Shown piece by piece: positions 1-8,455 of a stretch of 20,969 nucleotides of DNA; position 1 is the first letter of the stretch; each line of letters starts with the position of its first letter. The position numbers and the translations under genes were made by a program. Origin of the DNA: Cryomorphaceae bacterium (GTDB taxonomy: Bacteria; Bacteroidota; Bacteroidia; Flavobacteriales; BACL11). The stretch is taken from positions 1-20,969 of the forward strand of contig CATIQX010000005.1 of NCBI GenBank assembly GCA_949531795.1, read 5' to 3'. Under the pieces are notes generated by a model, which did not search any database, was not told where the DNA came from, and worked only from the letters and a program-made list of their open reading frames with translations.

Positions 1-769
1 GCTCAATTGTACCAATTGTAGTTTGTTGTCCGTACTGGTGCGTTGGAAACAAACCATCAAAAAGAGCTTCAAACATTTTGCTACCATCTCTATCTAGTGA
101 CATATTCTTTTCTTCATAAACAGCTTCTAGTTCAGTATGGAATAATCTAAAAACAGGATAACGAAAACGCTCTACTTCTAACTTTAACCATTTCTCAATT
201 TGGTTAGACGGTATATCATTAATATAAACTGTTTTTTCATTAGAAGTGTAAGCATTGGTTCCTTTAGCTCCTAAACCACTTACCATTTTATCATACTCGT
301 TAGCAATAGCAAATTTTGCAGCCTCACCAGAAACAGAATCAATTTGTCTCCATACTCTTTCTCTATTATCCGTATCATCCATATCAATAGTACGATACTC
401 TTCATAAAGTGCTTCAATCTTGTCCAACATTGGTGCTTCTTTCTCAAAATCTAAAGAACCATAAATATCAGTACCTTTAAATAACATATGCTCTAAATAA
501 TGTGCCAAACCTGTTGCATCAGCAGGATCATTTTTACTTCCAGCACGAATAGCAATATTTGTCTGTACTCTAGGTGCATCAGCATAAGCTGTCAAATACA
601 CTTTAAGGCCATTATCTAACGTATAGATTCTTGCATTTAACGGATCATTGGCGGCCGTCTCATAATTATTTTCAATTTTATTCATTTGTTCTTTTGCATT
701 TATTGCGAAATAGATTCCTGCTGCTACTATTAGCACAATGGTTAAAATTTGTTTTGGTTTCATATTCAT
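1..769 (-). CDS. M16 family zinc metallopeptidase (partial, C-terminus outside window)
   Basis: The N-terminal 256 residues of an insulinase/pitrilysin-like (M16) peptidase are present; the rest lies beyond the left edge. Residues 8-23 form a hydrophobic segment that fits a signal peptide or membrane anchor, so the protein probably acts in the periplasm or envelope. The inverted zinc motif HxxEH is intact as HYLEH (H90, E93, H94). The stretch ELEAVYEEKN (213-222) is where M16 enzymes carry the third zinc ligand, probably E213. The spacing from HxxEH to this glutamate is longer than the usual 75-80 residues, so the domain has an insertion at about 105-150. Two in-frame ATGs (769 and 763) are possible starts, and there is no Shine-Dalgarno sequence. 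The gene begins 10 nt after the dnaX stop on the same strand, so co-transcription is likely. The family call is firm; the substrate is unknown. Confidence 0.88.
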   Translation of the reverse strand, partial: MNMKPKQILTIVLIVAAGIYFAINAKEQMNKIENNYETAANDPLNARIYTLDNGLKVYLTAYADAPRVQTNIAIRAGSKNDPADATGLAHYLEHMLFKGTDIYGSLDFEKEAPMLDKIEALYEEYRTIDMDDTDNRERVWRQIDSVSGEAAKFAIANEYDKMVSGLGAKGTNAYTSNEKTVYINDIPSNQIEKWLKLEVERFRYPVFRLFHTELEAVYEEKNMSLDRDGSKMFEALFDGLFPTHQYGQQTTIGTIE

Positions 770-779
770 TTATTTTCTG

Positions 780-2540
780 TTAATAATCAGGATCAAGTCC
801 TAGTTTCATTCTTAAAGTTTCCAAATGAGGATTATGCTCGATCATTTTGGCAAATTTATCTTTATTTGTGTAAGGTATATTACTTTTATCTCCTTTAATT
901 ACCTTAGTTGTTATTTCAATATAATCATTTTCTAATTTATTTCTTAGAAATTCCAAAATCATATATTTCTCTTCTAGTAACATTTCAACTTGCGAATGAT
1001 TACTTAAAGGCAATTCAATTACATGATTATCTTTTAATTCTGGCAGAAAAACACCCAAAGTAATTCCTAAATTAGATTTTCCTTTCTGTTTTACAAATGC
1101 AATTACTTCTTTCCAAGTTTCTAACATTTTTGTTGAAGAAAAATCAGTATTCCTTAGTTTTGAAATATCAATTTCTTCTTCAACATCTTTCTTCTCATTC
1201 ATCTGATTAAAAGCTTCAGTTATTGAAATAGTCTTAGACTTCTTTTTGGAAGATAACGAAATTCTTGGAATTGATTTAGGAGTAATATCAGCTACTTCAT
1301 TATTACTTTTAATTTCAGGATTTGTGTGACTTTCAGTCACTTTTTCTATTTTTTTGTTGTTTTCAGCGACTTTTTCAACAGAAACATGCTTTTTATCATC
1401 ATTTAAAGTAACTACAAAACTTTTAGGGCTTTTTTTTTCAGCAATTTGATATCCTATAGAAGAAATTCGCATTAACGATAACTCAACTAATAATCGTTTA
1501 CTATTAGATTCCTTGTACTGCACATCACAATCATTACATAAACTTAGTGCGGGAATTAAAAAGCTTAATTCGCACAACTTTGACTGCTCAAGATACCTTT
1601 TCTGTAAAGACTCCCCTTTTTCTAACAACTGAAGTGTACTTTCATCCTTAGCAACAAGAATATCCCTTAAATGTTCTGACAAACCAATAATGAAATGATG
1701 CCCATCAAACCCATTGTCAAGTATTTCATTAAAAATAAGTAAAAGTGAATTTATATCATTTTTTAAAAGTGCAGCAGTAACCTTAAAATAATATTCATAA
1801 TCCAAAATATTCAAATGCTCAATTACACCTTGATAAGTAAGTTGCTTTTCTGAGAAACTAATCAATCTATCAAAAAGTGATAAAGAATCACGCAAGGAAC
1901 CATCTGATTTTTGAGCAATTAAATGAAGAGCTTCTTGCTCAGCTGTAATACCTTCACTTTTAGAAACAAAAGCCAAATGATTAGAAATATCATTAACCCC
2001 AACCCTTTTAAAATCAAAAATTTGACACCTTGACAAAATAGTTGGAATAATTTTATGCTTTTCAGTAGTAGCTAAAATAAACTTAGCATGATTTGGTGGC
2101 TCTTCTAAAGTTTTCAAAAAAGCATTAAAAGCTTGAGTTGATAACATATGCACCTCATCAATAATGTAAATATTATATGCTCCTACTTGAGGTGCAAATC
2201 TAACTTGATCGACTAATCTTCTTATATCATCAACAGAATTATTAGAGGCAGCATCAAGTTCATGTACATTAAATGATGCATTTTCATTAAATGATTTGCA
2301 ACTAATACATTCGTTACAAGCTTCAATATTATCGGTTATATTTTCGCAATTGATTGTCTTAGCTAAAATACGAGCACAAGATGTCTTACCTATGCCTCTA
2401 GGACCACAAAATAAAAATGACTGAGCTAACTGATTGCTTTTAATCGCATTTTTTAAAGTTGAAGTGATTGAATTTTGACCAACAACAGCATTAAAAGTTG
2501 ATGGTCTATACTTCCTAGCAGATACTATAAAATCACTCAT
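780..2540 (-). CDS. dnaX: DNA polymerase III subunit gamma/tau
   Basis: This encodes the 586-aa AAA+ ATPase of the replicative clamp loader, which opens the beta clamp and in its long (tau) form tethers the polymerase. Visible motifs are Walker A GPRGIGKT (46-53), the four zinc cysteines C65, C75, C78 and C81, Walker B with IIDEVH (126-131), sensor 1 around ATTEKHK (157-163) and the arginine-finger SRC motif (170-172). The core and collar domain end near residue 368. A charged Lys/Glu/Ser-rich linker (about 370-460) follows, and then a small tau-type C-terminal domain to 586. A run of nine A residues falls exactly at the core/linker boundary (see findings). The ATG at 2540 gives the typical start SARKYRP. 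A TAGTTTTG box lies 25 nt upstream. The gene is divergent from rpsF, and the M16 peptidase gene follows 10 nt downstream. Confidence 0.97.
   Translation of the reverse strand: MSDFIVSARKYRPSTFNAVVGQNSITSTLKNAIKSNQLAQSFLFCGPRGIGKTSCARILAKTINCENITDNIEACNECISCKSFNENASFNVHELDAASNNSVDDIRRLVDQVRFAPQVGAYNIYIIDEVHMLSTQAFNAFLKTLEEPPNHAKFILATTEKHKIIPTILSRCQIFDFKRVGVNDISNHLAFVSKSEGITAEQEALHLIAQKSDGSLRDSLSLFDRLISFSEKQLTYQGVIEHLNILDYEYYFKVTAALLKNDINSLLLIFNEILDNGFDGHHFIIGLSEHLRDILVAKDESTLQLLEKGESLQKRYLEQSKLCELSFLIPALSLCNDCDVQYKESNSKRLLVELSLMRISSIGYQIAEKKSPKSFVVTLNDDKKHVSVEKVAENNKKIEKVTESHTNPEIKSNNEVADITPKSIPRISLSSKKKSKTISITEAFNQMNEKKDVEEEIDISKLRNTDFSSTKMLETWKEVIAFVKQKGKSNLGITLGVFLPELKDNHVIELPLSNHSQVEMLLEEKYMILEFLRNKLENDYIEITTKVIKGDKSNIPYTNKDKFAKMIEHNPHLETLRMKLGLDPDY
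1430..1438 (-). promoter_or_regulatory. A9 slippery tract in dnaX (candidate recoding site)
   Basis: The coding strand reads GAA AAA AAA AGC CCT AAA, an uninterrupted A9 run covering codons 368-371. The heptamer A AAA AAA is in the correct zero-frame phase for -1 slippage. One extra A, or a -1 ribosomal shift, gives AAG CCC TAA (stop after residue 372). One missing A gives GCC CTA AAA GTT TTG TAG (stop after residue 375). Known dnaX genes make the short gamma form either by transcript slippage on an A9 run (Thermus thermophilus) or by -1 frameshifting on A AAA AAG (E. coli). The tract and the stops are visible; slippage itself is inference. Confidence 0.6.
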
Positions 2541-2565
2541 TTCATTAAATTTAAAATACTCATCA

Positions 2566-2573
2566 CAAAACTA
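2566..2573 (-). promoter_or_regulatory. Bacteroidota -7 promoter box for dnaX
   Basis: TAGTTTTG on the minus strand matches TAnnTTTG, 25 nt before the dnaX ATG. I see no clear TTG at the -33 position. Its position directly before the gene, and similar boxes at other starts in this window, support it. Confidence 0.5.
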
Positions 2574-2652
2574 ACATTTCTTACAAAATAGCAGCTAAAT
2601 ATTTAATCAAATTAAAAAACTACTCTAATTATGTAAAATTGAATCTTTTTAC

Positions 2653-2660
2653 TAAATTTG
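2653..2660 (+). promoter_or_regulatory. Bacteroidota -7 promoter box for rpsF operon
   Basis: TAAATTTG matches TAnnTTTG and lies 35 nt before the rpsF ATG. A TTG at 2639-2641 is only 11 nt upstream, too close to be a standard -33 element. It lies back-to-back with the dnaX promoter box on the other strand. Confidence 0.55.
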
Positions 2661-2695
2661 CCGCCCGTTAAAATATTAACTAAAATAAACAAAAG

Positions 2696-3043
2696 ATGAC
2701 TACTTACGAAACTGTTTTCATTATGAATCCCGTTTTATCTGAAGATCAGGTAAAGGAAACAGTAAAGAAATTTGTTGACCACATTAAGGCTAACAAAGGA
2801 AAAATTACCAATGAAGAAAATTGGGGATTGAAGAAATTAAAGTACACAATCCAAAAGAAAAAAACAGGTTTTTATTACCTAATTGAGTTTCAAGCTGATG
2901 GACAAGTTATTAACGACTTTGAAGTTGAGTTTAAAAGAGATGAGCGTGTTATCAGATGGCAAACTGTGAAATTAGAGAAATTTGCTTTAGCATATGCTGA
3001 TAGAAGAAAAAAGAAATTAAGTACTAACGCAAAAGCTGAATAA
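2696..3043 (+). CDS. rpsF: 30S ribosomal protein S6
   Basis: This 115-aa protein has the S6 pattern: an N-terminal strand YETVFIMNP, the central GLKKLKY stretch, and the ERVIRW motif near residues 83-88, followed by a basic, Ala/Lys-rich tail. S6 binds the central domain of 16S rRNA as a heterodimer with S18, whose gene follows 2 nt downstream. It is the first gene of an rpsF-rpsR-rplI operon, an order common across bacteria. The ATG start follows an A-rich leader with no Shine-Dalgarno sequence, as is usual in this phylum. Length and start agree with the family. Confidence 0.97.
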   Translation: MTTYETVFIMNPVLSEDQVKETVKKFVDHIKANKGKITNEENWGLKKLKYTIQKKKTGFYYLIEFQADGQVINDFEVEFKRDERVIRWQTVKLEKFALAYADRRKKKLSTNAKAE

Positions 3044-3045
3044 TC

Positions 3046-3315
3046 ATGGGAAACAAAACAGACATAAAATATTTATCTCCAGTAGATATTGAATTAAGAC
3101 AACAAAATAAATATTGCCGTTTCAAAAAAATGGGAATAGATTATATTGACTATAAAGATCCTGAATTTTTAATGCGTTTTTTAAATGAGCAAGGAAAAAT
3201 TTTACCAAGAAGAATTACTGGTAACTCATTAAAATTCCAAAGAAGATTAGCTGTATCAGTAAAAAGAGCAAGACAAATTGCTCTTTTACCATATGTAGCT
3301 GATAATTTAAAATAA
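3046..3315 (+). CDS. rpsR: 30S ribosomal protein S18
   Basis: This 89-aa basic protein carries the S18 core: the KYCRFKK segment (22-28), the YKDPEFL helix start, the LPRRITG turn (53-59) and the RRLAVSVKRARQIALLP helix (66-82). S18 pairs with S6 on the small-subunit platform. Only 2 nt separate its ATG from the rpsF stop, which suggests coupled translation and fits the 1:1 partnership of the two proteins. A single cysteine (C24) remains in the N-terminal part, so the four-cysteine zinc form of S18 is not present. Confidence 0.97.
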   Translation: MGNKTDIKYLSPVDIELRQQNKYCRFKKMGIDYIDYKDPEFLMRFLNEQGKILPRRITGNSLKFQRRLAVSVKRARQIALLPYVADNLK

Positions 3316-3334
3316 TCACAAAACTTAAGGAAAC

Positions 3335-3778
3335 ATGGATATTATATTACAAGAAAATGTTGAGAAATTAGGTTTCAAAAATGAAATCGTCTCAGTCAAA
3401 AATGGTTATGGAAGAAACTTTCTTATTCCAAAAGGATTAGGAATTTTAGCTACTGAATCATCAGTTAAAGTTTTAAATGAAAATTTAAAACAACAAGCTA
3501 AAAAAGAAGAAACTGAAATCACAAAAGCAAATAAAATTGCGGAAGCATTACCTAAACTAGAAATTATATTAAAAGGTAAAGTTGCAGATGGTGGAACTAA
3601 ATTATTTGGCTCTATAAAAACATCACAATTTACTGATGCTCTTAAAGCATTAGGACACACAATTGATTCAAGTTTTGTAAAACTTCCTAAAGTAAAAGAA
3701 TTAGGAAAATATGAAGCAGAAGTAAGATTACACAGAATGGTTAGTGTAAATGTAACTTACAGTGTTATTGCTGAATAA
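3335..3778 (+). CDS. rplI: 50S ribosomal protein L9
   Basis: This 147-aa protein starts with the L9 N-domain: MDIILQENVEKLGFKNEIV, then the signature region GYGRNFLIPKGL (24-35). The Lys/Glu-rich connecting helix spans about 45-75 and the C-terminal rRNA-binding domain (GSIKTSQF onward) runs to the end. L9 sits at the base of the L1 stalk and helps keep the reading frame. It is the third gene of the operon, 19 nt after rpsR, and is followed by a strong terminator. Length and start are normal for the family. Confidence 0.97.
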   Translation: MDIILQENVEKLGFKNEIVSVKNGYGRNFLIPKGLGILATESSVKVLNENLKQQAKKEETEITKANKIAEALPKLEIILKGKVADGGTKLFGSIKTSQFTDALKALGHTIDSSFVKLPKVKELGKYEAEVRLHRMVSVNVTYSVIAE

Positions 3779-3797
3779 GTAAATTCAAACAAATAAT

Positions 3798-3829
3798 AAA
3801 AAAGCCGAACCATACCGTTCGGCTTTTTT
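3798..3829 (+). terminator. Rho-independent terminator after rplI
   Basis: A perfect 13-bp inverted repeat (AAAAAAGCCGAAC paired with GTTCGGCTTTTTT) encloses the 6-nt loop CATACC, with the T run forming the 3' arm. It lies 20 nt after the rplI stop and ends the ribosomal-protein operon. Confidence 0.93.
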
Positions 3830-3877
3830 ATTGCCTAATATCCAACATATTTTCAATATAAATAAAATGAAAATCAC

Positions 3878-3885
3878 TATATTTG
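3878..3885 (+). promoter_or_regulatory. Bacteroidota -7 promoter box for acnB
   Basis: TATATTTG matches TAnnTTTG exactly, 43 nt before the ATG at 3929 and downstream of the rplI terminator, so acnB has its own promoter. No good TTG is seen at -33. Confidence 0.55.
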
Positions 3886-3928
3886 CTGTACTATTGTTAA
3901 ACAAATTCTTCATTTATAGTATTTGATT

Positions 3929-6706
3929 ATGAACATATATAAAAACTACATAAAGGAGATTAAAGAAAGAAAATCTCTCAATCTTCACCCTAAACCAATT
4001 GAAAGCGCTGAACTACTTAGTGAAATAATTGCGCAAATAAAAGATATTGATCACATTGATCGAGAAGAATCTATACAATTCTTAATATACAATGTTACTC
4101 CTGGAACAACAAGTGCAGCGGCAGTAAAGGCAAATTTTCTTAAAGAGATTATTTTGAATAAATACTCAACTAAAGAAATCACAGCAGCTTTTGCATTTGA
4201 ACTTTTATCACACATGAAGGGAGGCCCATCAGTCAAAATTTTACTTGACTTAGCTTTAGATAATGAGAATGATATAGCTAAAGAGGCTGCAAATGTTCTA
4301 AAAACACAGGTATTCTTGTATGACGCTGATACAGCTAGACTTAAAAAAGCGTATTTCAACGGAAATAAGATTGCTATTGATATTTTAGAGAGTTATGCAA
4401 AAGCTGAATTCTTCACTAAACTTCCAGAACTAGATGAGGAAATTAACATTGTTACTTATGTAGCGGGAGAAGGAGATATATCCACAGACTTACTTTCTCC
4501 AGGAGGAGATGCTCACTCTAGATCTGACAGAGAGCTTCATGGACAATGTATGTTTGAACATAACATTAATCAACAAAATGAGCTATTAGCTATACAAAAA
4601 GAACATCCTAACAAAACAATTATGTTAATTGCTGAAAAAGGCACTATGGGAGTTGGTTCCTCAAGAATGTCTGGAATAAATAATGTCTCTTTATGGATTG
4701 GTAAACAGGCAAGTCCTTATGTTCCGTTTATTAACATCGCTCCTGTAGTAGCAGGAACAAATGGAATTTCTCCAATTTTCCTAACAACAGTTGGAGTTAC
4801 AGGAGGAATTGGTCTTGACCTTAAAAATTGGATTAAGAAAAAAGATTTTAATGGAGAGACGGTAATTAATAAAGAGGGAGATCCTGTTCTTGAAGAAGTA
4901 TACTCAATTAAAACAGGAACAGTTCTTAAAATCAATACAAAAAAGAAAAAATTATATAGCTCAGACAAAGAAGTAAGTGATATTTCGGCTTCATTTACTC
5001 CTCAAAAAATGGAATTTATGAGGGCTGGAGGTTCTTATGCAATAGTATTTGGCAAAAAACTACAAGCATTTGCTGCAAATATTTTAAACATTGATGTTCC
5101 TAAAGTTTTCGCTTCTTCAAAAGAAATTTCTCATAACGATCAGGGATTAACTGCAGCAGAAAAAATATTTAACAGAAATGCAGTTGGTACAACTCCAGGC
5201 AAGATATTACATGCGGGTTCTTATGTTAGAGTTGAAGTAAACATTGTAGGCTCACAAGATACAACTGGACTTATGACTTCTCAAGAGTTAGAAGCTATGG
5301 CAGCCACTACTATATCTCCTATTGTTGACGGAGCTTATCAATCTGGCTGTCATACTGCAGCTGTATGGGATGAAAATGCTCAGGCCAATATACCTAGACT
5401 GATGAAATTTATGAATGACTTTGGTCTAATCACTGCCCGTGATCCTTTTGGTAAATATCATCCAATGACAGATGTCATTCACAAGGTACTAAACGATATT
5501 ACTGTAGATGATTGGGCAATTATAATTGGTGGGGACTCGCACACAAGAATGTCTAAAGGAATAGCATTTGGGGCTGATTCAGGCACAGTTGCTCTAGCGC
5601 TAGCAACAGGTGAAGCATCAATGCCTATTCCTGAATCTGTAAAAGTTACTTTTAAGGGGGAAATGATGGAACATATGGATTTTCGTGATGTAGTTCATGC
5701 TACTCAATCACAAATGCTCAATAAGTATAGCGGTGAGAATGTTTTTCAAGGAAGAATTATTGAGGTACATATTGGAACCCTACAAGCAGATAAAGCATTT
5801 ACATTTACCGATTGGACTGCAGAAATGAAGGCGAAGGCCTCAATTTGTATCTCTGAAGACGACACATTAATTGAATCATTAAACATAGCGAAAGGTAGAA
5901 TAGAAATAATGATTAATAAGGGAATGGATAACAATAAAAAAGTTCTTCAAGGCCTTATAGATATAGCAAACAAAAGAATTTCTGAAATTAAATCTGGTGA
6001 AAAACCAGCATTAAAACCTGATTCTAATGCAAAATATTTTGCTGAATTTGAAGTAGATTTGGATATCATCTCCCAGCCTATGATTGCTGACCCAGATGTT
6101 AATAATGAAGATGTCTCTAAGCGGTATACACATGATACAATTAGACCTCTATCTTACTATCAAGGAGAAAAGAAAATAGATCTTGGTTTTGTTGGCTCAT
6201 GTATGGTTCACAAAGGTGATCTAAAAATTCTTGCTCAGATGCTGAAAAATCTAGAGAAAATTAATGGGGAAATTAAATTTAATGCCCCTCTTATAGTAGC
6301 AGCCCCAACTTATAACATAATTGATGAACTTAAAATAGAAGGAGACTGGGATGTCTTACAAAAATATTCTGGCTTTGAATTTAATGATAATGCTCCCAAA
6401 AATTCTGCTCGTTTAGAATATGAAAATATGATGTATTTAGAGAGACCAGGATGTAATCTATGCATGGGAAATCAAGAGAAAGCAGAAAAAGGAGATACGG
6501 TTATGGCTACTTCTACTCGCCTTTTTAAAGGTCGTGTCGTAGCAGATTCAGATCGCAAAAAAGGCGAATCATTACTTGGTTCAACTCCTGTAGTAGTTCT
6601 TTCTGCAATTCTTGGAAGAACACCTACAATAGAAGAATATAAAAGTGCAGTTTCAGGAATTAATCTAACTAAATTTAGACCACCAACAAAGAGTTTATGC
6701 TCTTAA
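3929..6706 (+). CDS. acnB: Aconitate hydratase B (2-methylisocitrate dehydratase)
   Basis: This is a [4Fe-4S] enzyme of the TCA cycle that interconverts citrate and isocitrate; AcnB proteins also hydrate 2-methyl-cis-aconitate in the methylcitrate cycle. The N-terminal ~150 residues form the helical HEAT-like domain found only in AcnB. The three cluster cysteines are visible as C758 (GSCM) and C842/C845 (GCNLCMGN). The GGDSHTRMS motif lies in the catalytic core. At 925 aa it is longer than E. coli AcnB (865) but close to other Bacteroidota versions. I chose the ATG at 3929 over a TTG two codons earlier. The gene is monocistronic between the rplI terminator and a convergent sulP-type gene. In E. 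coli the apo-AcnB binds mRNA; nothing here tests that. Confidence 0.96.
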   Translation: MNIYKNYIKEIKERKSLNLHPKPIESAELLSEIIAQIKDIDHIDREESIQFLIYNVTPGTTSAAAVKANFLKEIILNKYSTKEITAAFAFELLSHMKGGPSVKILLDLALDNENDIAKEAANVLKTQVFLYDADTARLKKAYFNGNKIAIDILESYAKAEFFTKLPELDEEINIVTYVAGEGDISTDLLSPGGDAHSRSDRELHGQCMFEHNINQQNELLAIQKEHPNKTIMLIAEKGTMGVGSSRMSGINNVSLWIGKQASPYVPFINIAPVVAGTNGISPIFLTTVGVTGGIGLDLKNWIKKKDFNGETVINKEGDPVLEEVYSIKTGTVLKINTKKKKLYSSDKEVSDISASFTPQKMEFMRAGGSYAIVFGKKLQAFAANILNIDVPKVFASSKEISHNDQGLTAAEKIFNRNAVGTTPGKILHAGSYVRVEVNIVGSQDTTGLMTSQELEAMAATTISPIVDGAYQSGCHTAAVWDENAQANIPRLMKFMNDFGLITARDPFGKYHPMTDVIHKVLNDITVDDWAIIIGGDSHTRMSKGIAFGADSGTVALALATGEASMPIPESVKVTFKGEMMEHMDFRDVVHATQSQMLNKYSGENVFQGRIIEVHIGTLQADKAFTFTDWTAEMKAKASICISEDDTLIESLNIAKGRIEIMINKGMDNNKKVLQGLIDIANKRISEIKSGEKPALKPDSNAKYFAEFEVDLDIISQPMIADPDVNNEDVSKRYTHDTIRPLSYYQGEKKIDLGFVGSCMVHKGDLKILAQMLKNLEKINGEIKFNAPLIVAAPTYNIIDELKIEGDWDVLQKYSGFEFNDNAPKNSARLEYENMMYLERPGCNLCMGNQEKAEKGDTVMATSTRLFKGRVVADSDRKKGESLLGSTPVVVLSAILGRTPTIEEYKSAVSGINLTKFRPPTKSLCS

Positions 6707-6712
6707 AGGTAA

Positions 6713-6746
6713 TAATTATATAAAAAATAAAATAGTTATATAATTA
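6713..6746. repeat. AT-only inverted repeat between convergent genes
   Basis: An 11-bp perfect inverted repeat (TAATTATATAA at 6713-6723 and TTATATAATTA at 6736-6746) encloses a 12-nt A-rich loop. It fills the gap between the acnB stop (6706) and the stop of the convergent transporter gene (6752). It may act as a weak two-way terminator, but with no G-C pairs it is a poor hairpin. It is the only structure seen in this gap. Confidence 0.4.
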
Positions 6747-6751
6747 GATTA

Positions 6752-8338
6752 TTATTTCTGTAAGGCCTTTTTATAATCATCTATTGCAACAAAATAATCA
6801 GGATCTTCTAACACATTTACATCACATATTTTCTCTGCCCTTTTAATCAACTTTACGCAATCAGCTGAAAGATGTCTCAAGTGAATAGTCTTTCCATTTT
6901 TTTGGTAACGCTCAGCTAATTTATTTAAAGCTTCAATAGCAGATTGATCAACTACTCTACTTTCTGCAAAATCAATCACAACTTCTTTAGGATCATTTTT
7001 CACATCAAACTTTGAATTGAATAATTCAATAGAACCAAAGAAAACAGGCCCAAATAATTCATAATGTTTTATTCCATGTTCATCAGTTCGCTTTCTAGCT
7101 CTGATCATTAAAGCATTTTCCCAAGCAAAAACCAAAGCAGAAACGATAACTCCTGAAATAACAGCAATAGCTAAATCAAATACTACTGTTAGAACTGTTA
7201 CTAAAGCTATTACTAAAACATCCGAAAGAGGAACTTTATTCCAAATTTTAAAAGTATTCCAAGCAAAAGTCCCAATTACAACCATAAACATTACTCCTAC
7301 TAAGGCAGCAATAGGAATCATTTCAATATATGCTGAAGCAAATAAGATAAATATTAATAATGCTAATGCTGCTGTTATACCCGAAAGCCTTCCTCTACCT
7401 CCAGATTTAATATTAATTATTGACTGACCAATCATAGCACAACCACCCATACCACCAAAAAAACCATTAAGAATATTGGCTGCACCTTGTGCTAAACATT
7501 CCTTGTTTCCATTTCCGTGAGTTTCAGTTAATTCATCTATTAAATTTAAAGTCATTAACGATTCAATTAAACCAATTGCCGCTAAGATTAATGCGTAAGG
7601 AGCAATAAATCCTAAAGTCTCAAAATTAAGAGCTATCATCGGTACATTAAAAGTTGGCAAACCTGCTTTAATACCCTCCCCGCCTCCTTCAATAATAAAG
7701 GATTTTACAGTTTGAGTATCAATATTCCCAAAAATAACAATAAGCGAAACCACAATAATAGCTGCTAATGCTTCAGGAATATTCTTTGTAATTTTTGGCA
7801 AGAAATACATAATACCCATAGTTAATGCTACTAATCCCAACATAATCAACATAGCCCCTTGTTCAAGCCACAAGCCTTCACTTTGAAACATTCCTAATTG
7901 AGAAGTGAAAATTACGATTGCCAAACCATTTACAAATCCCATCATGACTGAATGAGGTATCATTCTTACAAATTTTCCCATTTTAAATGCTCCAGCTAGT
8001 GCCTGGAATATTCCTGTTAAAATTAAAGTAGCGAATAAAAACTGAAGCCCCATCATAGCACCTTCAGGTCCCATAGCGTTTCCTTGTTTTACTAAACTGA
8101 CCATAACTACTGCTAAAGCACCTGTTGCTCCTGAAATCATACCTGGTCTTCCTCCAAAAATAGAAGTAACTAATCCCATCATGAAGGCACCATATAAACC
8201 TATAATTGGTGATATCCCTGCAACAAAAGCAAAAGCTACTGCCTCAGGGACTAAAGCTAAAGCCACAGTAAATCCTGATAAGATATCGTCCTTTACACTT
8301 CCTTGGCTTGATGTAATAAATTTAAATGCTGATTTCAT
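6752..8338 (-). CDS. SulP family anion transporter with STAS domain
   Basis: This 528-aa inner-membrane protein has the SulP arrangement. The N-terminal part starts DILSGFTVALALVPEAVAFA, followed by many hydrophobic Gly/Ala-rich segments to about residue 405 and a cytosolic STAS domain (about 415-515). The STAS loop VVDQSAIEAL carries the Asp-x-Ser pattern of this domain. SulP proteins move sulfate, bicarbonate or other anions, driven by Na+ or H+. The substrate cannot be told from sequence; the Gly/Ala-rich short form resembles the bicarbonate/sulfate group. No carbonic anhydrase or sulfur-assimilation gene lies nearby. A TACTTTTG box lies 22 nt upstream of the ATG at 8338. It is convergent with acnB. 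Confidence 0.92.
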   Translation of the reverse strand: MKSAFKFITSSQGSVKDDILSGFTVALALVPEAVAFAFVAGISPIIGLYGAFMMGLVTSIFGGRPGMISGATGALAVVMVSLVKQGNAMGPEGAMMGLQFLFATLILTGIFQALAGAFKMGKFVRMIPHSVMMGFVNGLAIVIFTSQLGMFQSEGLWLEQGAMLIMLGLVALTMGIMYFLPKITKNIPEALAAIIVVSLIVIFGNIDTQTVKSFIIEGGGEGIKAGLPTFNVPMIALNFETLGFIAPYALILAAIGLIESLMTLNLIDELTETHGNGNKECLAQGAANILNGFFGGMGGCAMIGQSIINIKSGGRGRLSGITAALALLIFILFASAYIEMIPIAALVGVMFMVVIGTFAWNTFKIWNKVPLSDVLVIALVTVLTVVFDLAIAVISGVIVSALVFAWENALMIRARKRTDEHGIKHYELFGPVFFGSIELFNSKFDVKNDPKEVVIDFAESRVVDQSAIEALNKLAERYQKNGKTIHLRHLSADCVKLIKRAEKICDVNVLEDPDYFVAIDDYKKALQK

Positions 8339-8360
8339 TGTATCTATTTTTTAAAGCTAG

Positions 8361-8368
8361 CAAAAGTA
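8361..8368 (-). promoter_or_regulatory. Bacteroidota -7 promoter box for the SulP gene
   Basis: TACTTTTG on the minus strand matches TAnnTTTG, 22 nt before the SulP ATG, inside the 117-nt gap after the doxX-like gene. It suggests separate transcription of the SulP gene. Confidence 0.5.
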
Positions 8369-8455
8369 AGGAATAGTAAAAACTAAAGCTTAAAAAAATT
8401 GTACAAAAAATCCTACCCAAAATAAGCAGTATTTAGCCTAAAAATAGAATGTTAT

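Noticed and set aside
2661..2695. Possible S6:S18-binding leader RNA before rpsF
   Set aside because: Only a 5-bp hairpin (GTTAA-AATA-TTAAC, 2667-2680) fits between the promoter box and the ATG; this is too little for the known rpsF leader structure.
8399..8406. TTGTACAA palindrome upstream of the SulP gene as an operator
   Set aside because: An 8-bp AT-rich palindrome is expected by chance in this sequence, and no second copy or regulator gene is nearby.
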